A DNA stretch of 48,099 bases, from contig CAZGNZ010000036.1 of assembly GCA_964527215.1 (NCBI GenBank), forward strand, positions 1 to 48,099, written 5' to 3'. Below are positions 1 to 8,031 of this stretch, one piece after another; the first letter of the stretch is position 1, and every line of letters begins with the position of its first letter. This DNA is from CAZGNZ01 sp964527215 (GTDB taxonomy: Bacteria; Fidelibacterota; Marinisomatia; SCGC-AAA003-L08; JACNLC01). The notes beneath the pieces are model-generated. The model saw nothing but the letters and a program-made list of their open reading frames with translations, made no database searches and was not told the DNA's origin. A program made the translations under genes and the position numbers.

Positions 1-53
1 AACACTGTCCGAAAGGTTGCCGGAATGGGTGTCCGAATAAACCGGAATTACCA
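1..53 (+). mobile_element. Right terminus of an IS21-family element (partial)
   Basis: The first 53 bases carry two TGTCCGA...CCGGAAT repeat units in the same orientation as the right end of the complete IS21 element at 1715-4369. The last 23 bases align without gaps to the last 23 of that element, sharing GTCCGAA, CGGAAT and the terminal CA. I infer that a related IS lies just left of the window with its right end at 53. The adjoining gene (to 951) would then be cut by this insertion. The target duplication cannot be checked because the left end is outside the window. Confidence 0.65.
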
Positions 54-951
54 ATTTCAACCTCATTTATTGACAAAAGGTGATAATAATGATGATGGTA
101 TACTAGATATACTTGATATCGTGATCACTATTAATATAATCCTCGAGACTCATTCACCATATTATGTTGCACAAGAGTGGACGTCTGATTATAACGATGA
201 TGGTGTGACAGATGCATTAGACCAAGTAGCTTTGGTCAGCTGCGTTGTTGATAATAACTGTCTATATCGAGATACTGGAACAAATGGAAACTACTTTCTA
301 TATGTAGGAGAACCTTTGAGTCTGGCTCGAGGTTCTGGTGAGAACTGGGATATAGCCATATCCTCAGATATACCAATAGGTGCAGTACAATTTGAACTCT
401 ATTATGATGATTCGATTGAATCCCTTCAAGATATTGTGATTAGCACTGATATCTCTTTCATGGAATTCGAATACAATGATATTGATGGAAGGGTTTTAAT
501 ACTCATATATTCGAATGAAGGTTATGAAATACCAAGCGGGTCGCATGCCCTTCTTGAACTTGTATTTGATGGACTAACAAGAGAGGTAGGGGCCAACTCA
601 CCATTTGATGTACGTAATGTTGTTGTTTCCGATGAAAGTGGAAATGCTGTAACATCTATGGAAAACTCTGAGCTTACATCGCCGTCAGAATATAGTATAA
701 CAGCATTATATCCAAATCCTTTTAACCCAGTTCAGAATATTAAATTTAGTATTCCTGAGAACTCCTCAATCTCGCTAACAATATATGACTTGAATGGACG
801 CGTTGTGGATCAATTGATTCAAAATGATTTTTACCCAACTGGATCATATACTTTCAAATGGGAGGCGAACAATCTCTCCTCTGGGATTTACTTTGTAACA
901 TTGGAATCTGAGTCATTTCGCGTTAGTCGTAAGACAATTCTAACTAAATAA
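25..951 (+). CDS. 5'-truncated T9SS cargo protein with dockerin-like and cohesin-like domains
   Basis: The readable protein has two dockerin-type calcium motifs (GDNNDDGILDILD and DYNDDGVTDALD, about residues 19-70), then a cohesin-like beta domain (about residues 105-185). It ends in a type IX sorting domain (YPNPFNPVQN, then SSGIYFVTL) at residues 234-308. Such proteins are exported across the outer membrane and anchored or released at the surface. There is no signal peptide: the apparent ATG at 25 lies inside an IS terminal repeat ending at 53, and the frame is open to the window edge. I therefore read this as the 3' remainder of a longer gene whose 5' part was cut off by the IS. Only residues after about 10 are native. 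It may be a pseudogene, or expressed from the IS without export. The cohesin-like domain resembles those in the giant protein at 14099-29089. Confidence 0.7.
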   Translation: MGVRINRNYQFQPHLLTKGDNNDDGILDILDIVITINIILETHSPYYVAQEWTSDYNDDGVTDALDQVALVSCVVDNNCLYRDTGTNGNYFLYVGEPLSLARGSGENWDIAISSDIPIGAVQFELYYDDSIESLQDIVISTDISFMEFEYNDIDGRVLILIYSNEGYEIPSGSHALLELVFDGLTREVGANSPFDVRNVVVSDESGNAVTSMENSELTSPSEYSITALYPNPFNPVQNIKFSIPENSSISLTIYDLNGRVVDQLIQNDFYPTGSYTFKWEANNLSSGIYFVTLESESFRVSRKTILTK

Positions 952-1136
952 TTATATATTATTAGCTTAGTGCACAAGCAGGTCCTAGTGTCATGTCACG
1001 TTTGTAGTGTCGTTATATAAGATGTAAATTATCTTCATCAATTTGTTGGAGATATTAGGTCAAGTCTTTTTTGTGTGTAAAAACTCCACAGGGCTAACCC
1101 ATCTTAAGCAATTCGACCCGGATTTCCACTATTTTC
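952..1136. other. Intergenic stretch without recognisable features
   Basis: This AT-rich stretch lies between the truncated cargo gene and the first IS remnant. I see no gene, no strong hairpin and no promoter that I would defend. Confidence 0.5.
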
Positions 1137-1445
1137 TGTCAATGGGCACTTCAAATTAGGCCGGTTGTGGGCACTTCAAAATGGGCCACCAACCTTTAAT
1201 CTAAATTAATCTGTTTTCTGATTATTCTCAATATCTTTTACTCCTATTTTTATTTTCAGATTCTTCAGCCGGTAACTTTTCACAGTAATTTTCAAATAGT
1301 GTATATTTTCCAGAAAGCGGTCCAGAACTGCTGAGGTTACAGCATTATCACCAAGGATAGCTCCCCAGTCCTCAATAGGACGTTTGGTAGCAATGATTGT
1401 AGATCCAACTTGATAGCGTCTATGGATGATTTCCAGTAGGCTATC
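1137..1445 (-). mobile_element. Remnant of a second IS21-type element (istB 3' end plus terminus)
   Basis: On the minus strand 1206-1445 encodes the last ~80 residues of an IstB-like AAA+ helper, with the hallmark run GSTIIATKRPIEDWG, then LGDNAV, LDRFLENIH and a terminal SYRLKN. It belongs to a different IstB subgroup from the complete istB at 3496-4152, which has TSQLPVREW. Beyond its stop, two GGGCACTTCAAA repeats (about 1144-1185) look like the multiple terminal repeats of IS21 elements, with a possible TG terminus at 1137. The remnant ends abruptly at 1445, where sequence of the third IS begins. The rest of this element is missing. Confidence 0.7.
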
Positions 1446-1714
1446 TGTAGATATCCTTCCATACACGTACAACGGAGGATATCAGTTTAAACGACCAAGA
1501 AAGAAAAACAGGAGACTAACAATGCACCAAATCAAACAGATAATAACGCTTCATCAGGAATCAGATCTGTCCACCCGGAAGATCAGCCTGGCACTGATCA
1601 TACCCATTAACACAATATCTGATTAAATAAGACGCTTTCAAACCAGCGGCCTTACCTTAATCCATCTGGATAAACTTACCGAACAGGAGATCAGAAACCG
1701 TCTGTCTGGTCATC
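1446..1714 (+). mobile_element. 5' fragment of an older IS21 copy (istA start), interrupted by a nested IS
   Basis: These 269 bases match 1887-2155 with only about four substitutions. They comprise the istA leader and first codons, including the same TAA stop found in the intact copy. The match ends at GTCATC (1709-1714) and homology resumes at 4370-4375 with the same six bases, so the two pieces are halves of one gene split by the element at 1715-4369. The likely start codon is TTT here instead of TTG, and the ribosome-binding sequence is changed (CGGAGG), so this copy is dead. Its own left end has been lost at 1445/1446. Confidence 0.85.
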
Positions 1715-1926
1715 TGGAAAATCCGATCACGCTCGGACACCTATTCCGGAAAGTTTCGGACAGCGATTCCGATTTGATTCGGACACCTGTTCCGATTTCA
1801 TTTCGGACAGTTTTTGGTTTTAAATCGGAATAATTTTGAAAAGTCCATTGGCGAATAATTATTCTGCAACCGTCTTCTGTTTCACTTGTAGATATCCTTC
1901 CATACACGTACAAAGGAGGATATCAG

Positions 1927-3480
1927 TTGAAACGACCAAGAAAGAAAAACAGGAGACTAACAATGCACCAAATCAAACAGATAATAACGCTTCATCAGGA
2001 ATCAGATCTGTCCACCCGGAAGATCAGCCTGGCACTGATCATACCCATTAACACAATATCTGATTAAATAAGACGCTTTCAAACCAGCGGCCTTACCTTA
2101 ATCCATCTGGATAAACTTACCGAACAGGAGATCAGAAACCGTCTGTTTGGCCATCCACCGGTCAGGAACAACAGCAGGAAGATACAGCCCGATTATGCCA
2201 ATATCCATAAGGAGCTGAAACAAAAGCATGTCACCCGTCAGCTTCTCTGGGAAGAATACCATGAGCAGCATCCGGAAGGTTATGGCTACTCCCAGTTTTG
2301 CGAAAAGTATGCTGTCTGGAAGAAGACTCTGGATATCACAATGAGGCAGGTCCATAAGGCTGGTGAGAAAATGTTTGTAGACTATTCAGGACTGACCGTT
2401 GACATCATTAACGCATCCACTGGTGAAATTCAACCGGCACAGATATTTGTAGCCTGTCTGGGAGCCAGCGGATATACGTATGCGGATGCTTATCCAAGTC
2501 AGAAAAAAGAAGATTTTGTCAAAGCTCATGTTGATTCATTCGGATTTTTTAAGGGCGTAACGGAGATACTTGTACCGGATAATTTGCGATCAGCTGTCAC
2601 AAAATCTGATCGTTATGAGCCCCGGATCAATGAGACATATCAGGATATGGCCAGTCATTACGGAGCAGTTGTCATTCCGGCCAGACCCGTTCATCCGAAA
2701 GACAAGGCAAAGGTCGAGTTATCCGTAAAGCTGGTTCAGCGATGGATACTTGCCAAGTTAAGGAAACGTCAGTTTTTCAGTATTCAGGAGCTGAGTCAGG
2801 CCATAGCCCCATTGCTGATACAGTTAAATCGGAAGAAGATCAGGAAGCTGAATATGAGCCGTGAGGAATTGTATCAGGAGCTTGACCAGCCGGCATTAAA
2901 ACCACTTCCCAACCAACCGTATGTCTGGCGGGATCATAAAGAATGCCGAGTCAATATTGATTATCACATACAGCTGGAAAAATGCTTTTACAGTGTTCCC
3001 TATAAACTGGTTGGTAAGTCCGTTACCATCTGTTTCACCGGTACAGCAGTAGAGATTTATTACAATAACAGACGTGTGGCTGTGCATAACAGAATAACCA
3101 GACCCGGCAGTTATTCTACCCTGTCAGAACATATGCCATCAGCCCACCGGGCATACTCCGGGTGGAGTCCTTCACGACTGATCAGCTGGGGGGAGAGCTT
3201 TGGTCCGAATACCAGACAATTGATTGAAGAAATCCTGGAGAATCGCCCACACCCGGAAATGGGGTTTCGCAGCTGCATGGGCATACTCAATGCAGCCAGG
3301 AAACAGGAATCAATTATTGTAGAAGCAGCCAGCGGTCAGATGCTGTCAATGGGGGTTTATAAGGTCGAACATTTTAAAGCTCTTGTCAAACACAGACCAT
3401 GGCTTCAGAACCGGCAGCTGACGATTGACATACCGGAAGTGGACCATGACAACGTTCGTGGTAAATCTTACTACGAATAG
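1927..3480 (+). pseudogene. istA: IS21 transposase IstA with an in-frame ochre stop after codon 46
   Basis: IstA is the DDE integrase-type transposase of IS21 elements. An AAAGGAGG site (1912-1919) precedes TTG at 1927; ATG 1963 is an in-frame alternative. The N-terminal helix-turn-helix (QIKQIITLHQ...STRKISLAL) is followed by TAA at 2065-2067. The same frame then runs on without interruption to 3480, first through a linker (IRRFQTSGL, LTEQEIRNRL) and then the catalytic core beginning near KMFVDYSG, with DNLRSAV and ARPVHPKDKAKVE. The break is therefore a single nonsense codon, not a frameshift; the next ATG is 2341. Full length would be about 517 residues, normal for IstA. The same stop is present in the older copy at 1623-1626, so it predates the last transposition. 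It may be tolerated through readthrough, restart or trans-supply. Confidence 0.8.
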
Positions 3481-3495
3481 AAAGGCGGGCAGCAG

Positions 3496-4152
3496 ATGTT
3501 AAATCATACACTGGATCAATTATCGGAGTTGAAGCTGCATGGCATTAAATCAGCTGTGCTGGACCGTCACAACCGCCGGATCATACGAATGATGCAGATG
3601 TCAAAATTGAAGTACAAACAGGCTTGTCTGAATGATATTGATTATCATACTTCCCGAAATCTGAACCGCGGCATGGTAGGCTCTCTGGCTGAAAACCATT
3701 GGATTGAAAACAGACATAATGTGATAATTACCGGACCTACCGGCACCGGGAAGACCTGGCTGGCATGTGCCCTTGCCGTGAATGGTATTGGGGCAGGTCA
3801 TTCAGCTTTATATGTCCGTGTAAGTCATTTGATGAGTGAGGTATTGCTGGTCCGGACTGACGGATCATATTTAAACTGGCTGAAACGAATCTCCCGCTTT
3901 TCAGTGCTCATTCTGGATGATTTTGGATTGTCCTCACTGAGTACACAGCAGGCCCAGGAGCTTCTGGAAGTCATTGAAGAAAGAACCGGCACAGGCAGTT
4001 GTATCGTCACCAGTCAGCTGCCGGTCAGGGAGTGGTACTCATATTTTAAAAATCCCACTGTTGCCGATGCCATTATGGATAGGCTGGTTCATAATGCCTA
4101 CAGGATTGAGTTGAAGGGAGACTCCATGCGGAAAAATAATGCGGTGAAATAG
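3496..4152 (+). CDS. istB: IS21 helper ATPase IstB
   Basis: This 218-residue AAA+ protein has Walker A GPTGTGKTW (about residues 80-88), Walker B LILDDFGL (about 139-146) and the IstB C-terminal run TSQLPVREWY...DAIMDRLVHNAYRIELKG. IstB assembles on target DNA and activates IstA. It starts 15 bases after istA with a GGCGGG element upstream and appears intact. It is shorter than the usual ~250 residues, mostly at the N-terminus, but all motifs needed for ATP binding are present. Confidence 0.92.
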   Translation: MLNHTLDQLSELKLHGIKSAVLDRHNRRIIRMMQMSKLKYKQACLNDIDYHTSRNLNRGMVGSLAENHWIENRHNVIITGPTGTGKTWLACALAVNGIGAGHSALYVRVSHLMSEVLLVRTDGSYLNWLKRISRFSVLILDDFGLSSLSTQQAQELLEVIEERTGTGSCIVTSQLPVREWYSYFKNPTVADAIMDRLVHNAYRIELKGDSMRKNNAVK

Positions 4153-4159
4153 ACCTGGT

Positions 4160-4202
4160 TACGCTAACTACAGTCGCCCTGCGGGCTCCTTCCGTTAGCG
4201 TA
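4160..4202 (+). terminator. Nested hairpin after istB
   Basis: TACGCTAAC (4160-4168) pairs with GTTAGCGTA (4194-4202), enclosing a second stem GCCC/GGGC (4176-4179, 4183-4186). It lies 8 bases after the istB stop, inside the IS. There is no U-tract, so it could equally act as a transcription brake or be a structural part of the IS end. Confidence 0.45.
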
Positions 4203-4370
4203 TTAATAAGGAATTGAAAACCAAATAAATTGATAAATTTGCAAAATTATAGAAAATATTTGAAAATCTGCTCGGACACTTGAGCTTAAATTAAAGAAGT
4301 GAAAACAGAGGGCGATTAAGGGTGTCCGAAACTTTCCGGAATCACTGTCCGAAGTTGTCGGAATCTGCAG

Positions 4371-4492
4371 TCATCCACCGGTCAGGAACAACAGCAGGAA
4401 GATACAGCCCGATTATGCCAATATCTTAAGGAACTGAAACAAAAGCATGTCACCCGTCAGCTTCTCTGGGAAGAATACCATGAGCGGCATCC
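4371..4492 (+). mobile_element. 3' fragment of the older IS21 copy (istA)
   Basis: This stretch matches 2151-2272 of the intact istA closely, with a few substitutions and a one-base deletion near 4425. Together with 1446-1714 it reconstitutes the interrupted older copy across the GTCATC junction. Homology stops around 4492, so the rest of the older element, including istB and its right end, has been deleted. Confidence 0.85.
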
Positions 4493-4730
4493 ATCATCGT
4501 CCGGAAAATGCGAAGCATTTTACGCATAGATATTCTCATGAAATATTCGGGTTAGCTCTTATCGAATAGCAATCACACCGTCTCAGCACCCAAAAAATCT
4601 TCATATCCGATCAAAGATATCTGCCGGAATTAAATTCTTCAATTTCAATCGCCGCAGATTTCAGATGGTTCGGTGTTGCCGGTCTGTTATAATTTTGATC
4701 CCAAGTTCACTGACCGGAAATACCGTACTG
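4493..4730. other. Intergenic region between IS debris and gatC
   Basis: No gene is visible. It contains a perfect hairpin AAAATGC-GAA-GCATTTT at 4505-4521, which may mark the edge of the deletion that removed the rest of the older IS or serve as a weak terminator. The gatC promoter must lie here, but I cannot identify it with confidence. Confidence 0.4.
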
Positions 4731-5036
4731 ATGAATCTCAAACCCGACACCGCCTCCAAAGAACTTGGGAAACTTACCCGGTTATCCCGTCTCCGGCTTA
4801 CCCCCGATGAGCAGCAGAAACTGCAGTCTGATCTTCAGGAAATCACAGGTTTTTTCAGCCGTATTGATAGATTATCCGATGCGGACGATCATGAAACATC
4901 CCCTGAATTGAAGAAAGAAATTGCATCCGTTCCCCCTGAACCTGATACTGGTCCGCGATTCAGTCAGACTGTGCAGGAAAACGCCCCGGAATTCCGGAAG
5001 CATACCTTCATTGTACCGGCAGTTATTGACGGATAA
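4731..5036 (+). CDS. gatC: Asp/Glu-tRNA amidotransferase subunit C
   Basis: GatC is the small subunit that stabilises the GatA amidase on GatB in the GatCAB complex, which converts Glu-tRNA(Gln) or Asp-tRNA(Asn) to the amide form. The protein shows the family's N-terminal helix (LGKLTRLSRLRLTPDEQ) and the C-terminal motif ENAPEFRKHTFIVPAVI. The middle LRED-type motif is degenerate. I chose ATG 4731 (101 residues), which matches the usual ~95-100; an earlier in-frame ATG at 4665 adds 22 residues with no family resemblance. Neither start has a clear Shine-Dalgarno. gatA and gatB are not adjacent; the next gene is pyrG. It may be co-transcribed with pyrG, 62 bases downstream. Confidence 0.85.
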   Translation: MNLKPDTASKELGKLTRLSRLRLTPDEQQKLQSDLQEITGFFSRIDRLSDADDHETSPELKKEIASVPPEPDTGPRFSQTVQENAPEFRKHTFIVPAVIDG

Positions 5037-5098
5037 CAGAAAGCCCGGAACCCGATCAGTATCCAATAAGAAATAATCAAAAATTTGAAGGATTGAAC

Positions 5099-6751
5099 AT
5101 GGTATCAAAGCAGCCTGCCAAATGGATTTTTGTTCTGGGCGGAGTATTATCCGGACTCGGGAAAGGCATCATATCCGCCTCACTGGGATATCTGCTGAAA
5201 AGCCGCGAACTGAAGGTGACCATCCAGAAACTGGACCCATATCTGAATATTGATCCGGGTACCATGAATCCCTATCAGCACGGGGAAGTGTTCGTGCTGG
5301 ATGACGGGTCGGAAACGGATCTCGATCTGGGTCATTATGAACGGTTTATCAACCTGTCGCTCAGCGAGATAAACACCACCTCCGCCGGCCGGGTGTACTG
5401 GAATGTGCTGAAGCGGGAACGGCACGGTGACTACCTGGGTGACACGATTCAGGTGATTCCCCATATCACCAACGAGATTATCCGGCGGATCAAAGGTGTG
5501 AACCAGCGTCGGCAGTATGATGTGGTCATTACGGAAGTAGGCGGTACGGTGGGTGATATCGAGGGGCAGCCGTTCATGGAGGCCATCCGTCAGTTCCGCC
5601 TGAATGTGGGCTGGGAGAATTCGCTTATTATCCATCTGACGCTGCTGCCGTTTATCCACGCCGCGGGTGAGATGAAAACCAAACCCACCCAGCACAGTGT
5701 TCAGCGGCTGCGTGAAATCGGTCTTCAGCCGGATATGCTGGTGTGCCGGACTGAGGAAAATCATCATCTGACCCCCAAACTGAAAAAGAAAATTGGTTTG
5801 TTCTGCAATGTGGAAACCAGTCATGTGTTTGAATCTCCGGATGTCAATACGATTTATGAAATCCCGCTGGTGATGCATCGGCAGGGATTTGACAACGCGG
5901 TTGCCCAACGTTTGAAAATTGACAGTGATCTCCAGCCGCACAACGATATTGAGTATTTGGAAGAATTTATACGGGTGTACAAAGACCCCGCCAGGAAAAT
6001 TGAAATTGCCATCTGCGGGAAGTACAACAGTCTGCATGATGCCTACAAAAGCATTCTGGAGGCGTTTATTCATGCCGGCGTGGAAAACAATGCCCGGGTG
6101 AATGTGAAATGGGTGGATACGGAGCTGCTGGAAACGCAGCAGGATTTCGAATCGCAGTTCAAAGATGTACATGGTATTTTGATTCCCGGCGGGTTTGGAG
6201 ACCGGGGCATTGAAGGGAAAATCCTCTCTGCCCGCTATGCCCGGGAACACATGATTCCGTTTTTCGGAATCTGCCTTGGTCTGCAGTGTGCCGTCATTGA
6301 CTTTGCCCGGAATGTCTGCGGGATTGAGCAGGCAAACAGTGCAGAGTTTTTAGATTCAGGTGAAGGAGCCCCTGTAATTGACTTAATGGCTGAACAAATT
6401 GATGTTACGGAAAAGGGCGCCAGCATGCGGCTGGGCAATTACCCCTGTGAGGTCAAATCCGGTACTCTGGTCAGCCGGGCATACGGAAAACGGGTCATTC
6501 ATGAGCGTCATCGACACCGTTATGAGGTGAATAACCAGTATCGGGAAAAACTGGCAGATGGCGGACTGATTTACGGGGGGATCAACAAGGATCTGGATCT
6601 GGTGGAAATGATCGAGCTGCCGGATCACCCGTGGTATGTCGGTGTGCAGTTTCATCCCGAACTGAAAAGCCGAATTATTCAGGCTCATCCGCTTTTCAGG
6701 GATTTTGTGGCAGCGGCAGTCACATACGATCAGCAAAATACAGAGTCTTGA
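5099..6751 (+). CDS. pyrG: CTP synthase
   Basis: PyrG aminates UTP to CTP with glutamine and ATP, the last step of de novo CTP synthesis. The N-terminal synthetase domain begins with the P-loop region GGVLSGLGKGI (about residues 12-22) and continues with QKLDPYLNIDPGTMNP. The C-terminal glutamine amidotransferase has the nucleophile-elbow motif GICLGLQ (about 391-397) and the catalytic His/Glu in QFHPE (about 516-520). ATG 5099 is preceded by GAAGGA at a good distance; a TTG two codons earlier is less likely. At 550 residues it is normal length. In the P-loop region the usual GGVVSSLGKG reads GGVLSGLGKG, a mild variation. TGA is used as a true stop here. Confidence 0.97.
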   Translation: MVSKQPAKWIFVLGGVLSGLGKGIISASLGYLLKSRELKVTIQKLDPYLNIDPGTMNPYQHGEVFVLDDGSETDLDLGHYERFINLSLSEINTTSAGRVYWNVLKRERHGDYLGDTIQVIPHITNEIIRRIKGVNQRRQYDVVITEVGGTVGDIEGQPFMEAIRQFRLNVGWENSLIIHLTLLPFIHAAGEMKTKPTQHSVQRLREIGLQPDMLVCRTEENHHLTPKLKKKIGLFCNVETSHVFESPDVNTIYEIPLVMHRQGFDNAVAQRLKIDSDLQPHNDIEYLEEFIRVYKDPARKIEIAICGKYNSLHDAYKSILEAFIHAGVENNARVNVKWVDTELLETQQDFESQFKDVHGILIPGGFGDRGIEGKILSARYAREHMIPFFGICLGLQCAVIDFARNVCGIEQANSAEFLDSGEGAPVIDLMAEQIDVTEKGASMRLGNYPCEVKSGTLVSRAYGKRVIHERHRHRYEVNNQYREKLADGGLIYGGINKDLDLVEMIELPDHPWYVGVQFHPELKSRIIQAHPLFRDFVAAAVTYDQQNTES

Positions 6752-6856
6752 AAATTGGGGACATTGCTGAAACACACATTTTTTCAACCTTGATTCCGAA
6801 TACTGCATGCAATCACGAACCCGGCTGGACCCCGCTGGTCCGATGAGGGAAACACC

Positions 6857-7492
6857 ATGGAGCCGGTCATCGAAAATTGTGTTGGCAGAATCTTTGCAGA
6901 AACGTTTCCCTTTCGCTCATATCCCCAAATCATTGTAAACTACCGTATGCTGGCGGATGAAATTTTAGAACGAATCAGAAAAATCACGATGATTGTGTCA
7001 GATGTGGACGGAGTACTGACGGATGGATCCATCCATATTCACAGTGACGGAACCGAGTCAAAGCAGTTTACGGTTGAAGATGCCGCGGGCGCTTCTTTTG
7101 CAAGATTGGGGGGATTCGAATTGGCCCTTCTCTCCGCCAGACACTCGGAATCCACTGCGATTCGAGCCCGGGAAATGAAGATTGCGCACTGTATTCAGGG
7201 CCGGCTGGACAAACTGGGAGCACTTCGTGAACTTTGCCGCACAACAGATCGGGAAATGCGGCATGTGGCGTATATCGGGGACGGACTGGTGGATCTTCCG
7301 GTTCTTGAACGCAGCGGGCTGGCGGTCTCTCCTGCCAACGGGCACCCATTGGTCAAGGAAGCCGTGCATTACATCACTCGCCGGTCCGGCGGAAAAGGGG
7401 TGCTTCGTGAAACCGTTGAACTGATCCTGGAACATCAGGGCCGGTTTGACTCGGTAATGAAAAAGATGCGGCGGGAAGTTTATCGCGGATGA
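6857..7492 (+). CDS. kdsC: 3-deoxy-D-manno-octulosonate 8-phosphate phosphatase
   Basis: KdsC is a HAD-superfamily phosphatase that releases Kdo from Kdo-8-phosphate for the LPS inner core. Motif I is VSDVDGVLTDG (about residues 47-57), motif II is LLSARHS, and motif IV is IGDGLVDLPVL, where GDxxxD is kept although the more usual GDD is GDG. The C-terminal GGKGVLRE loop is typical of KdsC. GAGGG seven bases upstream supports ATG 6857, giving 211 residues with an unusual ~30-residue N-terminal extension. ATG 6947 would give a standard 181-residue protein but has no visible ribosome-binding site. It overlaps lptC by four bases (ATGA), starting an LPS-export operon. Confidence 0.9.
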   Translation: MEPVIENCVGRIFAETFPFRSYPQIIVNYRMLADEILERIRKITMIVSDVDGVLTDGSIHIHSDGTESKQFTVEDAAGASFARLGGFELALLSARHSESTAIRAREMKIAHCIQGRLDKLGALRELCRTTDREMRHVAYIGDGLVDLPVLERSGLAVSPANGHPLVKEAVHYITRRSGGKGVLRETVELILEHQGRFDSVMKKMRREVYRG

Positions 7493-8031
7493 GGCGGCTG
7501 CCGGTATTTTTTCCCATCCTCGCATTGTTTGCGTTTTTTTTCAGCTGCACATCCACATCTGAACCGCAGCTGACAGGCAAAACCACTGACCAGTTCAAAG
7601 ATCATGAAATCTGGTCGCCTGAAATAATTATCACTCAGGGGGAGCATATGACCATTCGCTCCCAGGCTGAAAAACTGGTAAAAAATAATAATGAGAATGC
7701 GCTGCTCACCGGCAGTGTGGTGACAGATTTTTTCAATGAAAATGGTGAGCATTCCAGTATTCTCTATTCTGATTCGGCCCGGATCAGAGAAAATACCAAC
7801 AGCTTTGAAGCCATCGGTCATGTAAAGGTTATTTCAGACAGCGGACTCACTCTGCAGACCCGCAAGCTGATCTGGGATAATCGCTATAAACTGGTTATAT
7901 CCAAAGACAGCGTTATGTTTACTACTGAATCAGAAGATACCCTGTATGGTGTGGGATTTGAATCGGATATGGATTTAAGTCACTGGCGGATTGAAAAACC
8001 GACCGGAGTCACAAGCCGGGAATTTAAATAG
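7489..8031 (+). CDS. lptC: LPS export protein LptC (lipoprotein-like N-terminus)
   Basis: LptC is the periplasmic, inner-membrane-anchored partner of the LptBFG transporter that passes LPS to LptA. The 180-residue protein starts with a hydrophobic segment ending in FFFSC, a possible lipobox Cys at about residue 20. A beta-rich domain follows, with the characteristic runs HMTIRSQAEKLV, ARIRENTNSFEAIGHVKVIS and LTLQTRKLIWDNR. The gene overlaps kdsC by four bases and lptB by one. No lptA lies between lptC and lptB, unlike the enterobacterial order, so LptA (if present) is encoded elsewhere. Confidence 0.87.
   Translation: MRRLPVFFPILALFAFFFSCTSTSEPQLTGKTTDQFKDHEIWSPEIIITQGEHMTIRSQAEKLVKNNNENALLTGSVVTDFFNENGEHSSILYSDSARIRENTNSFEAIGHVKVISDSGLTLQTRKLIWDNRYKLVISKDSVMFTTESEDTLYGVGFESDMDLSHWRIEKPTGVTSREFK

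Larger units (their letters stand above)
1715..4369 (+). mobile_element. IS21-family insertion sequence, nested in an older copy
   Basis: The element is 2655 bp, begins TG and ends CA, and is flanked by the direct repeat GTCATC (1709-1714 and 4370-4375). Its ends carry the multiple short repeats typical of IS21: several TCGGACA...ATTCCG units on the left (about 1733-1812) and two inverted units on the right (about 4321-4366). The first ~50 bases of the left end align to the reverse complement of the right end, including the shared block ATTCCGGAAAGTTTCGGACA. It carries istA (with an internal stop) and istB in the usual order. Length and TG/CA ends agree with the family. It sits inside an earlier, nearly identical copy, so the family was active here at least twice. 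Confidence 0.9.

Noticed and set aside
5180..6250. Long minus-strand open frame (356 codons) inside pyrG
   Set aside because: It is antisense to a clearly recognisable CTP synthase and has no family resemblance; an artefact of codon bias.
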